Origin: an uncultured Eubacteriales bacterium
Lineage (GTDB): Bacteria; Bacillota; Clostridia; TANB77; CAG-508
DNA: 64,000 bases
Assembly: GCA_902787685.1 (NCBI GenBank)
Contig: CADAHH010000006.1
Location: forward strand, 1-64,000
Direction of reading: 5' to 3'
The notes beneath the pieces were generated by a model. That model was not told the origin of the DNA and ran no database searches. It was given only the letters and a program-made list of their open reading frames with translations. Below are positions 63,583 through 64,000 of this stretch, piece after piece. A program made the translations under genes and the position numbers. The number at the start of each line of letters is the position of its first letter. Within the stretch, counting starts at the first letter, position 1.

Positions 63583-64000
63583 ATGGCACTTAGACAAATT
63601 AGAGGACAAAAAGATGAAATATTAAGAAAAAAATCGAGAGAAGTAAATATAGATGATATAACATTAGAAAAAAATCAATCTTTAATAGATGATATGTTAG
63701 AAACTATGTATCATTATAATGGAGTTGGACTAGCTGCAGTTCAAGTTGGTATATTAAAACAAATAATAGTTATAGACATAGAAGATGGAAAAGGTCCATA
63801 CATATTAATTAATCCTAAAATCTTAAAAACTAAAGGAGAAAAAGAATGTGATGAAGGGTGCTTGAGCTTTCCAAATGAATTTGGAAAAGTTATAAGACCT
63901 ACAGAAGTGCAAGTTGAATTCTATGATAGAGATGCAAAATATGTTAAACTAAAAGCTAAAGATTTGTTAGCACAAGCAATATGCCATGAGGTGGATCATT
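63583..64000 (+). CDS. def: Peptide deformylase, 3' end outside the window
   Basis: The first 139 codons of a peptide deformylase, which removes the formyl group from new proteins. Motif 1 GVGLAAVQVG near residue 47 (Val in place of the usual Pro in AAPQVG), motif 2 EGCLSFP with the metal Cys, and motif 3 QAICHEVDH at the window edge. AAGGAGG start. It follows priA as in many Firmicutes; fmt is expected next. Confidence 0.96.
   Translation, partial: MALRQIRGQKDEILRKKSREVNIDDITLEKNQSLIDDMLETMYHYNGVGLAAVQVGILKQIIVIDIEDGKGPYILINPKILKTKGEKECDEGCLSFPNEFGKVIRPTEVQVEFYDRDAKYVKLKAKDLLAQAICHEVDH

Overview
The window is about 64 kb of very A+T-rich DNA from a Gram-positive, Clostridia-like Firmicute, probably an uncultured host-associated lineage (the last point is inference). 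Evidence: a PolC-type replicative polymerase, dnaG next to rpoD, rpsF-ssb-rpsR, the YmfF/YmfH pair, a CarD regulator, a sortase-anchored surface protein, Spo0E- and BofC-like proteins, strong AGGAGG ribosome sites and many TTGACA-17-TATAAT promoters. No rRNA, tRNA, CRISPR array or complete prophage was seen.

Layout. 0.2-3.6 kb: an operator-flanked ABC transporter operon. 3.8-7.6 kb: small metabolic genes (PHP, sirtuin, MurB-like, histidine phosphatase, MmcQ) with duplicated gene fragments. 7.7-14.4 kb: an ECF sigma factor, its membrane partner and two fused ABC/FtsX transporters. 14.5-22 kb: GNAT-YoaP, two large unknown proteins, a dGTPase-like protein and RsmJ. 22-29 kb: LemA, DnaG, RpoD, YmfF and YmfH. 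29-38 kb: Spo0E, a 1272-aa MucBP/Cna-B surface protein and PolC. 38-40.5 kb: a cassette carrying a diversity-generating-retroelement (DGR) type target protein, inserted at the 3' end of polC and flanked by a 23-bp duplication of that end. 40.7-46.5 kb: rpsF-ssb-rpsR, an orphan antitoxin, an HD protein, topoisomerase III, a REP-associated transposase between inverted REP clusters, and two tiny Cys-rich proteins. 46.6-53.7 kb: MutL, a three-gene HipA/HipS-like cluster and TypA. 54-64 kb: TrmR and TrhP, split by an inverted RelA/SpoT-like gene, then a cyclodeaminase-like protein, FolD, CarD, a BofC-like protein, PriA and the start of Def.

Main discovery. Reading both strands by eye, I find only five in-frame CGG codons in roughly 17,000 codons of genes. 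At every one of them the reading frame closes soon afterwards, and a +1 shift exactly at the CGG (skip the C, read GGN as Gly) continues the protein. The sites are 17230 (unknown 743-aa protein), 21927 (HExxH protein), 34282 (PolC, inside a REP insertion), 40099 (DGR target, where the shift restores the canonical GFRVSLY end) and 55354 on the minus strand (RelA/SpoT-like protein). This suggests CGG is not a normal Arg codon here but works as a +1 frameshift signal, perhaps because no tRNA reads it. It explains five apparent broken genes, including essential polC, with one rule.

The window is also rich in small repeats: REP units with their transposase, four different 130-200 bp long-hairpin elements, a recurring terminator family, and polypurine/polypyrimidine dyads.
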